Shown one piece after another: positions 25,836 through 34,884 of a stretch of DNA of 64,000 nt. Below the pieces are notes generated by a model. It was given only the letters and a program-made list of their open reading frames with translations, was not told the DNA's origin and made no database searches. How positions within the stretch are numbered: position 1 is the first letter of the stretch; every line of letters starts with the position of its first letter. Position numbers and translations under genes: made by a program. This DNA comes from Albibacillus kandeliae (lineage in GTDB: Bacteria > Pseudomonadota > Alphaproteobacteria > Rhodobacterales > Rhodobacteraceae), in assembly GCF_003116585.1 (NCBI RefSeq), contig NZ_QEHM01000008.1, positions 62,001 to 126,000 of the forward strand. The letters run 5' to 3'.

Positions 25836-27581
25836 TTACCGCATCTCCTGCGCCGGTGTGACACCCAAGATACCAAGACCTGCAGAAATAACAACGGAAA
25901 CAGCCCGAGCGAGGGCGATTTTCGCCTGACTTGCGGCGGCATCGCCCTCCTGCAGGAAGCGCAGCTCGGTCTGGTCGTTACCACGGTTCCAGAGCGCGTG
26001 GAAATCGCCGGCCAGTTCGTAGAGGTAGAAGGCGACGCGGTGCGGTTCGTGCGTGCGCGCGGCGATCTCGACGAGGCGCGGCCATTCCGCCAACTTGCGC
26101 GACAGCGCCAGCTCGGCCTCGTGGGCGGCGAGCGACCGGTCGGCGGCCTTGAGCGTGTCGTCATCCGCGGCCACACCGGCCTCGGCGGCGCGGCGCAGAA
26201 CGCTCATCACCCGGGCGTGCGCGTATTGCACGTAGAACACCGGGTTCTCCTTGGACTGCTCCACGGCCTTGTCAAAGTCGAAGTCCAGCGGGGCGTCGTT
26301 CTTGCGGGTCAGCATGACGAAGCGGGTCACGTCGGGGCCGACCTGATCGACCACGTCGCGCAGGGTGATGAAGGTCCCTGCCCGCTTGGACATCTTGAAG
26401 GGCTCGCCGTTCTTGAACAGCTTGACCAGCTGGCACAGCTTGATGTCGAGGGGCACGCGGTTGTCAGAAAGCGCCGAGACCGCCGCCTTCATCCGCTTGA
26501 CGTAACCGCCGTGGTCGGCGCCGAAGACGTCGATCAGCGCGTCGAAGCCGCGCTGCACCTTGTCGTAGTGATAGGCGATGTCGGGCGCGAAATAGGTCCA
26601 GGCGCCGTCCGACTTCTTGATCGGGCGGTCGACATCGTCGCCGTGTTCGGTCGACTTGAACAGGGTCTGCTCGCGCGGCTCCCAGTCCTCGGGCGTCTTG
26701 CCCTTCGGCGGTTCGAGCACGCCGCGATAGATCAGGCCCTTGCTTTCGAGCTGGGCGATGGCCTGCTCGATCCGGCCGGTCCCGTAGAGCGACTTTTCGG
26801 AGTAGAACACGTCCATCTCGACGTTCAGGAGCTTCAGGTCCTCGCGGATCAGCGCCATCATCTCGTCGGTGGCAAAGTCGCGCACCTCTTCCAGCCAGAC
26901 CGACTCCGGCTCGTCGATGTAGGCGTCGCCGACCTTGGCCTTGAGCTTTTCCCCGGCCGCGATCAGGTAGTCGCCCGGGTAGGTTCCGTCGGCGAACTCG
27001 ACATCCTTGCCGTGGGCTTCGAGATAGCGGAGGTAGACCGAGCGGGCCAGCACGTCGACCTGTGCGCCGCCGTCATTGATGTAGTATTCGCGGGTGACCT
27101 CGTAACCGGCGTAGTCCAGCAGGCTCGCCAGCGCGTCACCGAAGACCGCGCCGCGGGTATGGCCCACGTGCAGCGGGCCGGTCGGGTTGGCCGAGACGTA
27201 TTCGACGTTGACCTTCTGGCCCTTGCCCATGTCGGATTTGCCGAAGGCGGTGCCCTGCTCCAGCACGGCGCCGACGATGCCCTGCCAGACGGTCGGCGCG
27301 AGGCGCAGGTTAAGGAAGCCCGGACCGGCCACCTCGGCGCTGACGATCCGGTCGTCGGCCTGCAGGCGCGCGGCGAGGTCCTCGGCGATGTCACGGGGTT
27401 TCAGACCGGCGGGCTTGGCCAGCACCATGGCGGCATTCGTGGCCATGTCGCCATGCGCGGCGTCGCGCGGCGGTTCGACGGTCACGCTCTCCTGCGAAAG
27501 CCCCTGCGGCAGCGCCCCATCGGCGGCCATGGCATCGAGGCTCTCGAGCACGAGCGTACGGATTTCGGCAAAGAGGTTCAT
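25836..27581 (-). CDS. argS: Arginyl-tRNA synthetase
   Basis: A 581-aa class I synthetase. N-terminal Add-1 domain (about residues 1-120), the HIGH-type motif HVGH in [20 protein letters not shown], then the KMSKS-type [12 protein letters not shown], and a C-terminal anticodon-binding DALR domain ([15 protein letters not shown] ... [12 protein letters not shown]). Length is normal. The order dgt, antiporter, argS, SPOR, nagZ on one strand with 22-84-bp gaps suggests a long transcript, although an argS promoter of its own is possible. Confidence 0.97.
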   Translation of the reverse strand: MNLFAEIRTLVLESLDAMAADGALPQGLSQESVTVEPPRDAAHGDMATNAAMVLAKPAGLKPRDIAEDLAARLQADDRIVSAEVAGPGFLNLRLAPTVWQGIVGAVLEQGTAFGKSDMGKGQKVNVEYVSANPTGPLHVGHTRGAVFGDALASLLDYAGYEVTREYYINDGGAQVDVLARSVYLRYLEAHGKDVEFADGTYPGDYLIAAGEKLKAKVGDAYIDEPESVWLEEVRDFATDEMMALIREDLKLLNVEMDVFYSEKSLYGTGRIEQAIAQLESKGLIYRGVLEPPKGKTPEDWEPREQTLFKSTEHGDDVDRPIKKSDGAWTYFAPDIAYHYDKVQRGFDALIDVFGADHGGYVKRMKAAVSALSDNRVPLDIKLCQLVKLFKNGEPFKMSKRAGTFITLRDVVDQVGPDVTRFVMLTRKNDAPLDFDFDKAVEQSKENPVFYVQYAHARVMSVLRRAAEAGVAADDDTLKAADRSLAAHEAELALSRKLAEWPRLVEIAARTHEPHRVAFYLYELAGDFHALWNRGNDQTELRFLQEGDAAASQAKIALARAVSVVISAGLGILGVTPAQEMR

Positions 27582-27638
27582 GACAGGTCCTTTGAGAGAT
27601 TTGCGCGGTGTACCACGCGCGCCAAGGAGGTCAACGCC

Positions 27639-29489
27639 TCAAGCGTCGTCCCCTGCTCCCTTCCCGGCGTCCGGAGCCGTTTTCGGCTCGGCCTTTCGGG
27701 GCGAGAAGTGGACGATGCGCGCCCCCTCTCCGCCCGACACCTCGGTCTCGGGCCCCGGGAAGCGAAGCTGCCCGTTGGGGTAGATCATGGTCATGATCAC
27801 CGAGTCCGGCCGCTGTTCGAGCCAGTGCTCCAGCGTGTATTCCTTGCTGAGCCGCGTGGTGCGGAATTCCCAGCCCTGCCGATGCCTGCTCTCGAGCTCG
27901 TCATAGGTCAGCCCCTGCGCGAAGAGCCGCCCGCCGAGCGTCGCAGGCAGGGAGTTGCGCGCACTCTCCTCGTTGGCGCGCTTGAGCTGGAACACGTTGT
28001 CCCGCCCGTACTCATGGCCCAGATCGGTTGCCACCAGCGTGTTGTAGGCGTCGTTGTCGGTGACCGCGACAAGGCGGGCGAAATGGGCGCTCTCGATGCG
28101 GTGCTCGGCGTCCTCGGAGAGGACGTCACCGAAGAACACCGGGATGCCGGCACTGCGGGCCGGGCGCAGGTGCGACAGGTTGCGGTCGCTGATCAGGACC
28201 GGGATCTCGGCCTTTTTCAGCGCCTCGGCATAGCCCGTGCTCCAGCGCGATCCCCCGACGACCAGCACGCCCGGCTGTTCGGCCCCGGTCAGGCCCAGGG
28301 CGCGGGCCAGCGGCGCGAGGGTGAAGCCGTGCACGACCACGGTGGCCGCCACCAGCGCGAAGGCCAGCGGCGCGACGAGGTCGCCATCCTCGACCCCGAG
28401 CCCCGAAAGGCGGGCGCCGAACAGGCCCGCCACCGCCACCAACACCACCCCGCGCGGGCCGGTCAGCGCCACCAGCGTGCGTTCGCGCCAGCCCACGTCG
28501 CTGCCGATCAGCGAGGTGTAGACCGTTAGCGGACGTACGAGGAAGATCACCAGCACGAGGAAGAGCGCCGCGCGCCATGTCAGCTGGCCCAGCATCGAGA
28601 AGTCGAGCGAGGCGGCGAGCAGGATGAAGACGCCGGAGACCAGCAGGATCGTCGCATGTTCCTTGAAGCGGCGGATTTCCTCGTAGGACGGCAGGTTGGC
28701 ATTGGCGAGGATCACACCCATCGCTGTCACTGCCAGCAACCCGCTTTCATGCAGGGTCCAGTTTGACAGGGCGAAAACGCCCAGCAGCACCGTGAAGAGC
28801 ACCGAGACCTTCATGTATTCGGGCACCCAGCCACGCTTGAAGGCGCGGGCGAGGCCCCAGCCGGCGAGGGAGCCGACGGCGATGCCGAAAAGGATGCCGC
28901 CGACGACCGAGAAGATCGCCTCACCCATGGTCTCGGTATCGAGATACTTGATGCGAACCACCTCGAAGGCCAGAACCGCGGCCATGGCGCCGATCGGGTC
29001 GTTGACGATGGCCTCCCACTGGAGCAGCGCCGAGGGCTTGCGCGACAGCCGCGCCTGCCGCAGCAGCGGCGCGATCACCGTCGGCCCGGTCACGATCATG
29101 ATGCCGCCGAAGACCGCAGAGGTTTCCCACGTCAGCCCGGCCCCGAAATGCAGGGCGAGCGAGGACAGCAGCCAGCCGAGCGGCGCGCCGATCAGCACCA
29201 GCCGCCGCACCCCCTGCGCCACGCCCTTGAGCGTGCCGAGGCTAAGGGTCAGGCCGCCTTCGAAGAGGATCACGGCCACGGCGATGGAGATGAAGGGCTC
29301 GGTCAGGTCGCCGATGTCCCGCTCGGGGTCGAAGATGCCGGTGACGGGGCCGATGAGGATGCCCGCCAGCAGCATCAGCACGATGGCAGGAAGCTTGAGG
29401 CGCCAGGCCAGCCATTGCGCGCCGACCCCCAGCACCCCGACCAGCGCAATCGCCATCACCGGGGTCATCCCCGCGCCTGCCTCCGTCAT
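27639..29489 (-). CDS. CPA1-type Na+/K+:H+ antiporter with RCK-like domain
   Basis: A 616-aa membrane protein. About 12 helices occupy residues 10-400, with the ion-pathway segment ...GGIMIVTGPTVIAPLLRQARL and AIVNDPIGAM (the ND motif at the transport site), typical of NhaP-type exchangers. Residues ~405-540 form a Rossmann TrkA-N domain (VLVVGGSRWSTGYAEALKKA ... VTDNDAYNTLVATDLGHEYG), which often binds nucleotides to gate transport, and a further TrkA-C-like tail. Start ATG has GGAGAGGGC upstream. Ion preference cannot be predicted. Confidence 0.88.
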   Translation of the reverse strand: MTEAGAGMTPVMAIALVGVLGVGAQWLAWRLKLPAIVLMLLAGILIGPVTGIFDPERDIGDLTEPFISIAVAVILFEGGLTLSLGTLKGVAQGVRRLVLIGAPLGWLLSSLALHFGAGLTWETSAVFGGIMIVTGPTVIAPLLRQARLSRKPSALLQWEAIVNDPIGAMAAVLAFEVVRIKYLDTETMGEAIFSVVGGILFGIAVGSLAGWGLARAFKRGWVPEYMKVSVLFTVLLGVFALSNWTLHESGLLAVTAMGVILANANLPSYEEIRRFKEHATILLVSGVFILLAASLDFSMLGQLTWRAALFLVLVIFLVRPLTVYTSLIGSDVGWRERTLVALTGPRGVVLVAVAGLFGARLSGLGVEDGDLVAPLAFALVAATVVVHGFTLAPLARALGLTGAEQPGVLVVGGSRWSTGYAEALKKAEIPVLISDRNLSHLRPARSAGIPVFFGDVLSEDAEHRIESAHFARLVAVTDNDAYNTLVATDLGHEYGRDNVFQLKRANEESARNSLPATLGGRLFAQGLTYDELESRHRQGWEFRTTRLSKEYTLEHWLEQRPDSVIMTMIYPNGQLRFPGPETEVSGGEGARIVHFSPRKAEPKTAPDAGKGAGDDA

Positions 29490-29510
29490 GCCCTCTCCTT
29501 TTCTGCGGGA

Positions 29511-30677
29511 TCAGAGGGGAGAACGATCCGTCAGCGGTTCCGTTCCCAGCAATCTCGCGTGTTCCTGCAAGGCGAAGCGATCCGTCATGCCCGAAACGTA
29601 GTCGCAGACGATGCGCGCCAGTTCGATTTCATTCTGCACCTCTTCGACGTCCTTGCGCCACTGTTTCGGCAGCTGGTCGGGATGCTCCATGAAATAGGGA
29701 AACAGTTCGTAAACCACGCGCGTCACGTTCCTGCGCATCTCCACCACGGTGGGCGCGCGGTACATGCGGTCGAACAGGAACTGCCGGATTACCTTGAGGT
29801 CGTCGAACAGCGGCTGCGAGAAACGGATCACCGTGCGCCCGGCATGGCGGATATCGCTGGCCGACTGCGGGTCGATCTCGTCCAGCCGGACCTTGGCAAA
29901 GGCGATCACGTCCTCGACCAGCACGCCGAAGAAGCGCCGCAGCGCCTCGTGCCGGCGGCGGTAATAGTTCAGGCCGGGATACTTGCGGTCCACCTCGGCG
30001 AAGTTGTCGCGCAGGATCGGGAGCTCGGCCAGTTCGTCGGTCGAGAAGAGCTCGGCCCGCAGACCGTCGTGCAGGTCGTGGTGGTTGTAGGCCACGTCGT
30101 CGGCGATGGCCGCCACCTGCGCCTCGCCGCTGGCATAGGTGTGCAGTTCCAGATCGTGGCGCTTGTTGTAGGCCTCGAGCGCCCAGGGCAGGTCCCCGAC
30201 GACAGGGCCGTTGTGCTTGGCGATGCCTTCCAGCGTCTCCCACGTCAGGTTCAGCCCGTCGAATTCGGCATAGTGCCGCTCGAGCGAGGTGACGATGCGG
30301 ATCGCCTGCGCGTTGTGGTCAAAGCCCCCGTAGGGCTCCATCAGCACGTGCAGCGCATCCTCGCCGGTGTGGCCGAAGGGCGGATGGCCGAGGTCGTGCG
30401 CCAGCGCCACCGCCTCGGTCAGTTCCTGGTTCAGCCCCAGCGAGCCCGAGATGGTGCGGGCCACCTGCGCCACCTCGATCGAGTGGGTCAGGCGCGTGCG
30501 GTAATAATCGCCCTCGTGCTCGATGAAGACCTGCGTCTTGTGCTTCAGCCGCCGGAAGGCGCTGGCATGGATGATACGGTCCCGGTCGCGCTGAAAGCAC
30601 GAGCGGAAAAAACTCTCTTCTTCCGGCATCAAACGTCCTCTGGACTGTGCCGGATCCGAGGCATAGGGCGCCCACAT
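29511..30677 (-). CDS. dgt: Deoxyguanosinetriphosphate triphosphohydrolase (HD domain)
   Basis: A 388-aa HD-domain dNTPase, splitting dGTP to deoxyguanosine and triphosphate. The metal site is visible: RLTHSIEVAQVAR, ...ALAHDLGHPPFGHTGE (HD motif and following His), and a downstream Asp in AIADDVAYNHHDL. FQRDRDRIIHASAFRRLKHKTQV is the conserved N-terminal block. The ATG at 30677 gives the MWAPYASDP start common to relatives. It is divergent from erpA, with 91 bp between them. Confidence 0.94.
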   Translation of the reverse strand: MWAPYASDPAQSRGRLMPEEESFFRSCFQRDRDRIIHASAFRRLKHKTQVFIEHEGDYYRTRLTHSIEVAQVARTISGSLGLNQELTEAVALAHDLGHPPFGHTGEDALHVLMEPYGGFDHNAQAIRIVTSLERHYAEFDGLNLTWETLEGIAKHNGPVVGDLPWALEAYNKRHDLELHTYASGEAQVAAIADDVAYNHHDLHDGLRAELFSTDELAELPILRDNFAEVDRKYPGLNYYRRRHEALRRFFGVLVEDVIAFAKVRLDEIDPQSASDIRHAGRTVIRFSQPLFDDLKVIRQFLFDRMYRAPTVVEMRRNVTRVVYELFPYFMEHPDQLPKQWRKDVEEVQNEIELARIVCDYVSGMTDRFALQEHARLLGTEPLTDRSPL

Positions 30678-30768
30678 GTTCGCCGATCCTTGTCGCCTGT
30701 TCCCGGGCTTTCTATATTGTAGGCGAAGCGGTTATGAAACCGCCCCTTTGAAATTGACGGAGCGCCCC

Positions 30769-31092
30769 ATGCAGCTTCCCCCGAAAGTCACCGAACGCGC
30801 CTTTGAACGCCTTGCCGAGATCGGCGCGGCCACACAGGGCAAGGCCCTGCGGGTTGCCGTCGAAGGCGGCGGCTGTTCCGGTTTCCAATACGAGATCGCG
30901 CTGGATGACCCGGCGGAGGACGATCTGGTCCTTGAAGGTCAGGGCGAGAAGGTCGTGGTCGATAGCGTGTCGCTGCCGTTCCTGTCGAACGCCACCATCG
31001 ACTTTTCCGAGGAACTGATCGGTGCGCGTTTCGTGATCGAGAATCCGAATGCTACCTCGTCCTGCGGCTGCGGCACTTCCTTCTCGATGTAA
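30769..31092 (+). CDS. erpA: A-type iron-sulfur carrier ErpA/IscA
   Basis: A 107-aa HesB/IscA protein with the three conserved cysteines: Cys36 in VEGGGCSGFQY and Cys99/Cys101 in SSCGCGTSF near the C-terminus, the ligands for the transferred cluster. The ATG 30769 is preceded by GGAG. ErpA moves Fe-S clusters to apo-enzymes; the ErpA name rather than IscA/SufA rests on its stand-alone position, away from isc/suf genes. It ends 17 bp before the convergent DMT exporter. Confidence 0.88.
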   Translation: MQLPPKVTERAFERLAEIGAATQGKALRVAVEGGGCSGFQYEIALDDPAEDDLVLEGQGEKVVVDSVSLPFLSNATIDFSEELIGARFVIENPNATSSCGCGTSFSM

Positions 31093-31109
31093 TTCAAGCC
31101 CCGTGACTC

Positions 31110-32006
31110 TCAGGCCCGCGCCGGGCTCTCCCTGAGAGTCCCGGTGCCGAAGGCTTCGCCGAGCACAAGCGCCACCCCTGACACGATCACCGCCGTCGCG
31201 CCGAGCATGACGCGCATCTCGGGCGCTTCGCCGAAGGCGAGTGCACCAAGCGCGACCATCCAGACGAACTGGAGGTTGAGCAGCGGGGTCACCGCGTAGG
31301 CCGGCAAGCGGCGCAGCGAGAGCACCAGCACCCAGCGCGCGCTGAACAGCAGCACCGCATAGCCCACGACCCAGCCGAGGTCGGCCAGCGGCATGGGCCG
31401 CCAGACGAAGGGCAGCACCAGCCCCATCGCCACGCAGAGCGCGAGGTTGGGATAGAGCACGAGCGCCAGCCCGTTGCTCTCGCGCCTGCCGATGTAGCGG
31501 GCGAGCACGATGGAGAAGGTCCCCGCGACCGAGGCCAGAAGCGCCCAGAGGTGGCCCGCCCCGATGGAACCGAGACCGGCCGGGAACAGGCAGAAGACCC
31601 CCAGCACCCCGACCCCGAGCGCGGCCCAAGCCACCGGGCGCACCGGCTCGCCCAGCACCGGGCCGGACATCAGGGCCGCGATGATCGGGATCAGCGCGAC
31701 GAAAGGGAACACCTCGGCGAAGCTCAGCAGGCGGAACGCCTGAAAGAAGGCGATGGCCGCGATCACGGTGGCCGCCGAGCGCATCGCCATGGCGCGGGGA
31801 CAGGTGGTGCGGAACCCCCGCCGCTGGGCCGGGTGGCGGTCTGCGGCGAGGCTCATCAGTGCGACCAGCAGGCCGGACATCGCGTAGAGCTGGGGGGCTG
31901 CGTAGGCCCCCGCGATCACCTTGGTGATGGCGTCCGCGCCCGAGGCCAGAACGGTGTAGCCGACGGCCAGTGCCGCGCCGGTCGCGGCCATTCGCGCCGC
32001 GCTCAC
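31110..32006 (-). CDS. EamA/DMT-family permease, third gene of the FTSSS-peptide unit
   Basis: A 298-aa membrane protein with about ten hydrophobic helices in two EamA halves (first half: FFQAFRLLSFAEVFPFVALIPIIAALMSGPVLGEPV; second half: LRRLPAYAVTPLLNLQFVWMVALGALAFGEAPE). GTG 32006 is chosen because it overlaps the stop of the upstream 357-aa gene in a GTGA junction; GTG 32021 is an alternative start. DMT proteins export small metabolites or, in some RiPP and siderophore loci, products. Context suggests a partner role with the upstream peptide and 357-aa protein, but this is inference. Confidence 0.82.
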   Translation of the reverse strand: MSAARMAATGAALAVGYTVLASGADAITKVIAGAYAAPQLYAMSGLLVALMSLAADRHPAQRRGFRTTCPRAMAMRSAATVIAAIAFFQAFRLLSFAEVFPFVALIPIIAALMSGPVLGEPVRPVAWAALGVGVLGVFCLFPAGLGSIGAGHLWALLASVAGTFSIVLARYIGRRESNGLALVLYPNLALCVAMGLVLPFVWRPMPLADLGWVVGYAVLLFSARWVLVLSLRRLPAYAVTPLLNLQFVWMVALGALAFGEAPEMRVMLGATAVIVSGVALVLGEAFGTGTLRESPARA

Positions 32007-33076
32007 AACCGCACCCCGCACAGCCCGGTTCGGGCGAAGCCTTCGAAGAAGCTGCCGAAACGGGCGCTGCTGGCCTCGGCCCGGGCGAGGATGCCCTGCC
32101 CCTCGTGCCCGATGTCCTGCAGCAGGGTCGCGCGCATCGCGCCCCAGTCGCGGCGGCGCCGCTCGCCCAGCCGCAGCAGTCGTTCGGAGATCTGGCGCAA
32201 CGGCGCGCTCGGGTCCGCGTAGCGGTGAAAGCCGAGCGCCCCGCGCCGGGGCGGAAGGGCAAAGGCGGGCCGACCGGCGGCTGCCATCGCCCAGTTGCTG
32301 ACGAGGAAGGTATGGTAGTCATCGGCGCCCCGGACCTCGCTATGCGACAGCGAGAAGCCACGCGCCTCGCGGGCGATCCAGTCCTCCCAGAGCGGCGGCG
32401 GGGTGGCTCCGGCATGCCGCAACGCGATGCAGATCTCGGCCATCAGGTCGGCATCCTGCCCAAGGTAGGCGACAAGGCCCGCGTATTCGAGGCTGACCAG
32501 CGCGGCGGGCGACAGGCCCGGATCTCGGCGGCCGTATTCGCCGAGGTAGAAGACGATATGGGTCAGTTCGTAGGCGGCCTTGCGGTTGGGCAGCGCGAAG
32601 GTCTCGTTACGGTCGATGAAGGCATGCAGGCGCTGGTCGAGGTCCGGGTCCCTGGGGAACGGGTCCACGCCCCTGCGCTGCATCAGCCGGCGCGCCTCGG
32701 CGCGTTGCAGGTCCGAGAGTTCGGCATCGGCCAAGCCCTGCCGGGCCGACCAGAGTGCCAGTGCCTCGCCCTTGCTCCCGGGCATTCCCAGGTCTTCGAG
32801 GTCGAGGCAGAGCGAGAGGAAGAAACGGTAGTATTGCGGGAAGAAGCCCATGCGCTGCTCCAGCCCGGCGTAGAAATCGGCGTAGGGCGCGAGAATGTCA
32901 TCGGAGAGAGGCAGGCCGGTGCATTCGAGGATGCCCAGCAACTCGGCGTTTTCTTTAAGCCAGAACACCTCTTCCTCGTTGCGGCGATGGCGCGCGAAGG
33001 CCTCGACCAGACAGGTGAGACGGTCGCCCTCTTGGCCTGTCCAATGCGGAACCACCGGCTGCAGGATGTTGGTCAT
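32003..33076 (-). CDS. Unrecognised helical protein, possible maturation partner of the FTSSS-repeat peptide
   Basis: A 357-aa soluble protein with no signal or membrane helix. It looks all-alpha. Conserved-looking segments are EEVFWLKENAELLGIL (about residues 35-50), a Phe/Tyr-rich GFFPQYYRFFLSLCLDLEDLG, and YELTHIVFYLGEYG (about residues 180-193). I see no ATP-grasp, YcaO, radical-SAM (CxxxCxxC), lanthionine or protease motif, so I do not assign a chemistry. It begins 63 bp after the precursor-like peptide with GGAG before ATG 33076, overlaps the DMT gene by four bases, and shares its strand with both. High Arg/Leu content is normal for the genome. Confidence 0.7.
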   Translation of the reverse strand: MTNILQPVVPHWTGQEGDRLTCLVEAFARHRRNEEEVFWLKENAELLGILECTGLPLSDDILAPYADFYAGLEQRMGFFPQYYRFFLSLCLDLEDLGMPGSKGEALALWSARQGLADAELSDLQRAEARRLMQRRGVDPFPRDPDLDQRLHAFIDRNETFALPNRKAAYELTHIVFYLGEYGRRDPGLSPAALVSLEYAGLVAYLGQDADLMAEICIALRHAGATPPPLWEDWIAREARGFSLSHSEVRGADDYHTFLVSNWAMAAAGRPAFALPPRRGALGFHRYADPSAPLRQISERLLRLGERRRRDWGAMRATLLQDIGHEGQGILARAEASSARFGSFFEGFARTGLCGVRL

Positions 33077-33096
33077 CTCCGTTCCTCCGCAAGCGA

Positions 33097-33116
33097 CGGA
33101 TGGCAAACGCCATCCG
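33097..33116 (-). other. Stem-loop between the repeat peptide and the 357-aa gene
   Basis: CGGATGGC, a four-base loop and GCCATCCG form a perfect eight-pair hairpin in the 63-bp gap. No T-run follows, so it is more likely an RNA-stabilising or partial-readthrough element than a full terminator. Confidence 0.6.
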
Positions 33117-33139
33117 CCGGTATTGCTCCCTTGCCCGGC

Positions 33140-33427
33140 TCAGCTGCCGGAGGTGAAAAGACCCGTCGCCGCGCCCAGCAGGATCACCCCGCCCGACGAT
33201 GGTGCCGAACTGGAGGTGAACATTTCCACCCCTTCGCCGCTGGCCAGCCCCTCCACCGGTCCGGAACTGGAGGTGAAGAGAGCGATCTGGTCGCCAGCAT
33301 GCATGTCGGCGTGGGCGGTTGGTTGCGAACTTGACGTGAACATCGACAGACCTTCGCCAAGTCCCATGGCATCCAGGTCTGTGGTACGGCTAACATTTTC
33401 TTTCAAAAAGACTTTCTGAGCGATCAT
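33140..33427 (-). CDS. 95-aa peptide with four (M/L)FTS(S/G)S repeats, RiPP-precursor-like
   Basis: A small acidic protein without cysteine, signal peptide or membrane helix. Residues 1-28 (MIAQKVFLKENVSRTTDLDA...) resemble a leader. Four repeats follow: MFTSSSQP (29-36), LFTSSSGP (50-57), MFTSSSAP (69-76) and LFTSGS (90-95, the exact C-terminus), with Phe spacing 21, 19 and 21. Each is preceded by a G(E/D/A)xx(L/I/V) run. The ATG 33427 has AAAGGAGGG eight bases upstream, a very strong ribosome site. Repetition also shows in DNA as near-identical AACTGGAGGTGAA words. The protein could be a multi-core modified peptide; a structural or signalling peptide is the alternative. No known family is claimed. 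Confidence 0.8.
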   Translation of the reverse strand: MIAQKVFLKENVSRTTDLDAMGLGEGLSMFTSSSQPTAHADMHAGDQIALFTSSSGPVEGLASGEGVEMFTSSSAPSSGGVILLGAATGLFTSGS

Positions 33428-33758
33428 CGCGGTCCCTCCTTTGCTGATGAACACGATGAGGCTGACACCATAGCGATAGTTCTGAAAACATTTTTCTCTG
33501 AGAGCGTGTATTGTTGCCCGCTTTTCCACATTAAAGCAGCGCCCTACCCTTGCGCCGGATCTCCGGATGCCTGACGGGCCTGTGGACAGAAAAAACTCTA
33601 TCCACACCCTTGGATAACTCCAGAATCGCGCCGGGCCGCCCCGTTTGCGCCCCGAATCAGCCCTCCTGAATCACCCCGCGCCCTGGCTTCCCTTGCCCCC
33701 GGGGCCGGGCTGGGTCATAGATCGGGAACTGCCGGAACACCCGAAAGGCGCGCATCCA
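33428..33758. promoter_or_regulatory. 331-bp divergent region between the FTSSS peptide and xthA
   Basis: No gene is seen. It must hold the peptide promoter (minus strand) and the xthA promoter. Three DnaA-box-like nonamers lie within 38 bp: TGTGGACAG (33581-33589), CTATCCACA (33598-33606) and TTGGATAAC (33610-33618), one to two mismatches from TTATCCACA or its complement. Confidence 0.4.
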
Positions 33759-34538
33759 ATGAAAGTGGCCACCTTCAACATCAACGGGATCAAGGCGCGC
33801 GCCGAGGCGCTGCCCGCCTGGCTTGACGAAGCGACGCCGGACGTGGTGGTGCTGCAGGAAATCAAGTCGGTCGACGAGGCCTTTCCGCGCGAGCTGTTCG
33901 AGGATCGCGGCTACAACGTGGAGACCCACGGCCAGAAGTCCTTCAACGGCGTGGCGATCCTGTCGAAACTCCCGCTGGAGGACGTGACTCGCGGCCTGCC
34001 CGGCGACGACGAGGACGAACAGGCGCGCTGGATCGAGGCGACGGTCGTCGGCAAGGAAGCACTTCGGGTCTGCGGGCTCTACCTGCCGAACGGCAACCCC
34101 GCGCCGGGACCCAAGTTCGACTACAAGCTGGCGTGGATGGACCGCCTGAAGGCCCGCGCGCAGGCGCTGCTCGATGCCGAGGAGATTGCGCTGATGGCCG
34201 GGGACTACAACATCATCCCCCAGGCCGAGGACGCCAAGAGGCCGGAGAGCTGGCGCGAAGACGCCCTGTTCCGCCCCGAGAGCCGCGCGGCGTTTCAGCG
34301 GATCGCCAACCTTGGTTTCACCGAGGCCTTCCGGACCCGCGTGCCGGGTCCGGGGCACTACAGTTTCTGGGATTACCAGGCCGGAGCCTGGCAACGCGAC
34401 AACGGGATCCGGATCGACCACTTCCTGCTGACGCCGCAATGCGCCGACCGGCTGGTCGACACCGGCATCGACAAGGAAGTGCGCGGGCGCGACAAGCCGT
34501 CGGACCACGTGCCGGTCTGGGTCGAGCTCGACCTCTAG
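33759..34538 (+). CDS. xthA: Exodeoxyribonuclease III (AP endonuclease)
   Basis: A 259-aa EEP-fold nuclease for base-excision repair. The active-site residues are visible: Asn7 in TFNINGI, Glu34 in LQEIK, Asp/Asn in LMAGDYNIIP (about residues 145-154), and the final Asp-His in KPSDHVPVWVEL. ATG 33759 is chosen since the protein then starts MKVATFNINGIKAR as in relatives; upstream in-frame sequence is unlike the family. Confidence 0.95.
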   Translation: MKVATFNINGIKARAEALPAWLDEATPDVVVLQEIKSVDEAFPRELFEDRGYNVETHGQKSFNGVAILSKLPLEDVTRGLPGDDEDEQARWIEATVVGKEALRVCGLYLPNGNPAPGPKFDYKLAWMDRLKARAQALLDAEEIALMAGDYNIIPQAEDAKRPESWREDALFRPESRAAFQRIANLGFTEAFRTRVPGPGHYSFWDYQAGAWQRDNGIRIDHFLLTPQCADRLVDTGIDKEVRGRDKPSDHVPVWVELDL

Positions 34539-34636
34539 CGCCCGTTGCGGGCCGGGGAATTTCGGGTATTTTCTAAGTGAAGAAGCCGCGGGCCGACCCC
34601 AGTCGGGGCGCCCGCACAGCGAAAGGAGAACGCCAT

Positions 34637-34879
34637 ATGGCCATGCAAGCCCATGAAATCGAAGAGTTGATCCGGGCGAGCTTTCCTGCCGCCAAGATCA
34701 CCATCACCGACCTTGCCGGGGACGGGAACCACTATGCGGCCGAAGTGATCGACGAGAGCTTTCGGGGCCAGAACCGGGTGCAGCAGCAGCGCGCCGTCTA
34801 TGCCGCGCTGAAGGGCAAGATGGACGGCAGCGCCGGGGAACTGCACGCGCTGGCGCTGACCACCAAGGCGCCGGACTAG
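34637..34879 (+). CDS. bolA: BolA-family protein
   Basis: An 80-aa BolA protein with the class signature: IEELIRASFPAAKITITDLAGDGNHYAAEVI (the conserved His in the loop at about residue 32) and a C-terminal helix RVQQQRAVYAALKGKMDG. BolA proteins form Fe-S-bridged heterodimers with monothiol glutaredoxins; grxD lies just downstream in the same direction. The ATG 34637 has AAAGGAG upstream. Confidence 0.93.
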   Translation: MAMQAHEIEELIRASFPAAKITITDLAGDGNHYAAEVIDESFRGQNRVQQQRAVYAALKGKMDGSAGELHALALTTKAPD

Positions 34880-34884
34880 GCCCT

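Noticed and set aside
25833..28529. An 898-codon plus-strand open frame
   Set aside because: It is antisense to argS and the CPA1 antiporter, which have all expected motifs; its composition is His/Val/Gly/Arg-rich as in shadow frames.
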